Of a DNA stretch of 64,000 nucleotides, positions 63,528 to 64,000 are shown in pieces. Below the pieces are notes generated by a model. The model was not told the DNA's origin, searched no databases, and worked only from the letters and a program-made list of their open reading frames with translations. Source of the DNA: Frateuria soli (GTDB lineage Bacteria; Pseudomonadota; Gammaproteobacteria; Xanthomonadales; Rhodanobacteraceae); the NCBI RefSeq assembly GCF_021117385.1, contig NZ_CP088252.1, positions 1,178,001-1,242,000 on the forward strand, read 5' to 3'. Position 1 is the stretch's first letter, and each line of letters opens with the position of its first letter. Both the position numbers and the translations under genes were made by a program.

Positions 63528-64000
63528 CGGCAGGCCTCCGCATAGGGCGCGTGCGTGGCCAGCTCGGCGACGTACTCGTCCATCGCCTGTGCCTCGTGGA
63601 TCAATGCCTCGCGCACGGCACGGCGGAACTGCGGGTGGGCAAGGTAATGGCGCGAGTGGGTGCTTACCGGCACGAAGCCGCGTGCCAGCTTGTGCTCGCC
63701 CTGCGCGCCCGGTTCGAAGCGGGTGAGCCCGCGGGCGATCGCATGCTCGATGCCGCGGTAATAGCAGAGCTCGAAATGCAGGCCCGGCACGTCCACGCGG
63801 GCACCCCAGTAGCGTCCGTAGAGCGTGGTATCGCTTTGCAGGAACAGGGCCATGGCCTCGATGCGCTCGCCATCCACCGCGCAGGCCACCTGCACGGCAT
63901 CGCCCATGCCGCCCAGGGCATCGAAGAACGCAGGCGTCAGCGCGGCGTGGTTGCCCTTGGCGTCGAAGGTGGCCGCATAGAGGGCGTAGATCTGCCGCCA
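63524..64000 (-). CDS. GNAT-type peptidoglycan-related acyltransferase (DUF482), 3' part, cut by window edge
   Basis: The last 158 codons are visible (the frame stays open to the right edge). Segments YALYAATFDAKGNHAALTPAFFDALGG, LHFELCYYRGIEHAIARGLTRFEPGAQGEHKLARGF and HSRHYLAHPQFRRAVREALI match the DUF482/PF04339 group of FemAB-like GNAT proteins often found next to aat. Function is unproven; the name reflects family similarity. Its stop overlaps the start of aat by 4 bases (GTGA), indicating an operon. Confidence 0.85.
   Translation of the reverse strand, partial: WRQIYALYAATFDAKGNHAALTPAFFDALGGMGDAVQVACAVDGERIEAMALFLQSDTTLYGRYWGARVDVPGLHFELCYYRGIEHAIARGLTRFEPGAQGEHKLARGFVPVSTHSRHYLAHPQFRRAVREALIHEAQAMDEYVAELATHAPYAEACR

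Overview
The window is about 64 kb of GC-rich, densely packed, single-copy chromosomal DNA. Protein families, gene neighbourhoods (scpA-scpB-rluB, nudJ-mnmA-hflD, clpS-clpA next to infA) and the short palindromic intergenic repeats point to a gammaproteobacterium of the Xanthomonadales, most plausibly Rhodanobacteraceae (Rhodanobacter, Dyella, Luteibacter or Frateuria-like). The genus is an inference. I see no rRNA, tRNA, CRISPR array, prophage or insertion sequence.

Layout. 1-3758: histidine utilisation (hutI, cut by the window edge, and hutF) around a GNAT/carbon-nitrogen hydrolase fusion. 3969-8055: a lipoprotein, an MFS exporter, a lipoprotein phosphodiesterase and a small periplasmic protein. 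8085-10254: alkylation repair (ogt and an Ada-sensor/AlkA fusion). 10340-11480: a GDSL esterase and a small membrane protein. 11721-15513: a minus-strand array that appears self-regulated, with a small exported protein, a YtrA-type GntR repressor, an ABC ATPase and permease, then two tandem DUF2884 lipoproteins. 15808-19361: a periplasmic amidohydrolase, and azoR divergent from its probable LysR regulator. 19405-22926: an aminotransferase/omega-amidase pair and a CsgG-like lipoprotein. 23038-26614: arsC-rluB-scpB-scpA. 27312-29953: a PilZ-like protein, fadD and a lipoprotein. 30063-33928: acnA with a divergent LysR gene. 34487-39901: hflD-mnmA-nudJ facing clpS-clpA, then infA. 39984-43771: a PHA-granule-type protein, an FHA membrane protein, and a DNA ligase with its exonuclease. 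43879-52482: an ABC exporter, OPT transporter, YigZ, alpha/beta hydrolase, YdcF-type protein and aldehyde dehydrogenase. 52628-59852: xseA, a cardiolipin synthase-like PLD enzyme, an acetyl-CoA hydrolase-family protein, and a DUF2269/SDR-DoxX/small membrane protein cluster. 60564-64000: ispG, an HD-GYP protein, aat, and a truncated GNAT gene.

The most unusual content is between the genes. A family of REP-like palindromes beginning TAGGAGC occurs at seven intergenic sites. At three of them (lysR, xseA and the DUF2269 gene) the first three bases of the element are the stop codon of the neighbouring gene. Between lysR and hflD one such element lies inside a segment that has been tandemly triplicated together with the 3' ends of both convergent genes. 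Two other palindromic repeat families are also present (CCCTCTCC...GGAGAGGG and CCGTTCG...CGAACGG).

The best-supported regulatory circuit is the gntR operon. A 24-bp near-perfect palindrome covers the -10 box of a strong promoter just upstream of the small exported protein gene. Several gene pairs overlap by 1-4 bases (small exported gene/gntR/ATPase/permease run, scpB/rluB/arsC, nudJ/mnmA, aat/GNAT), which implies translational coupling.
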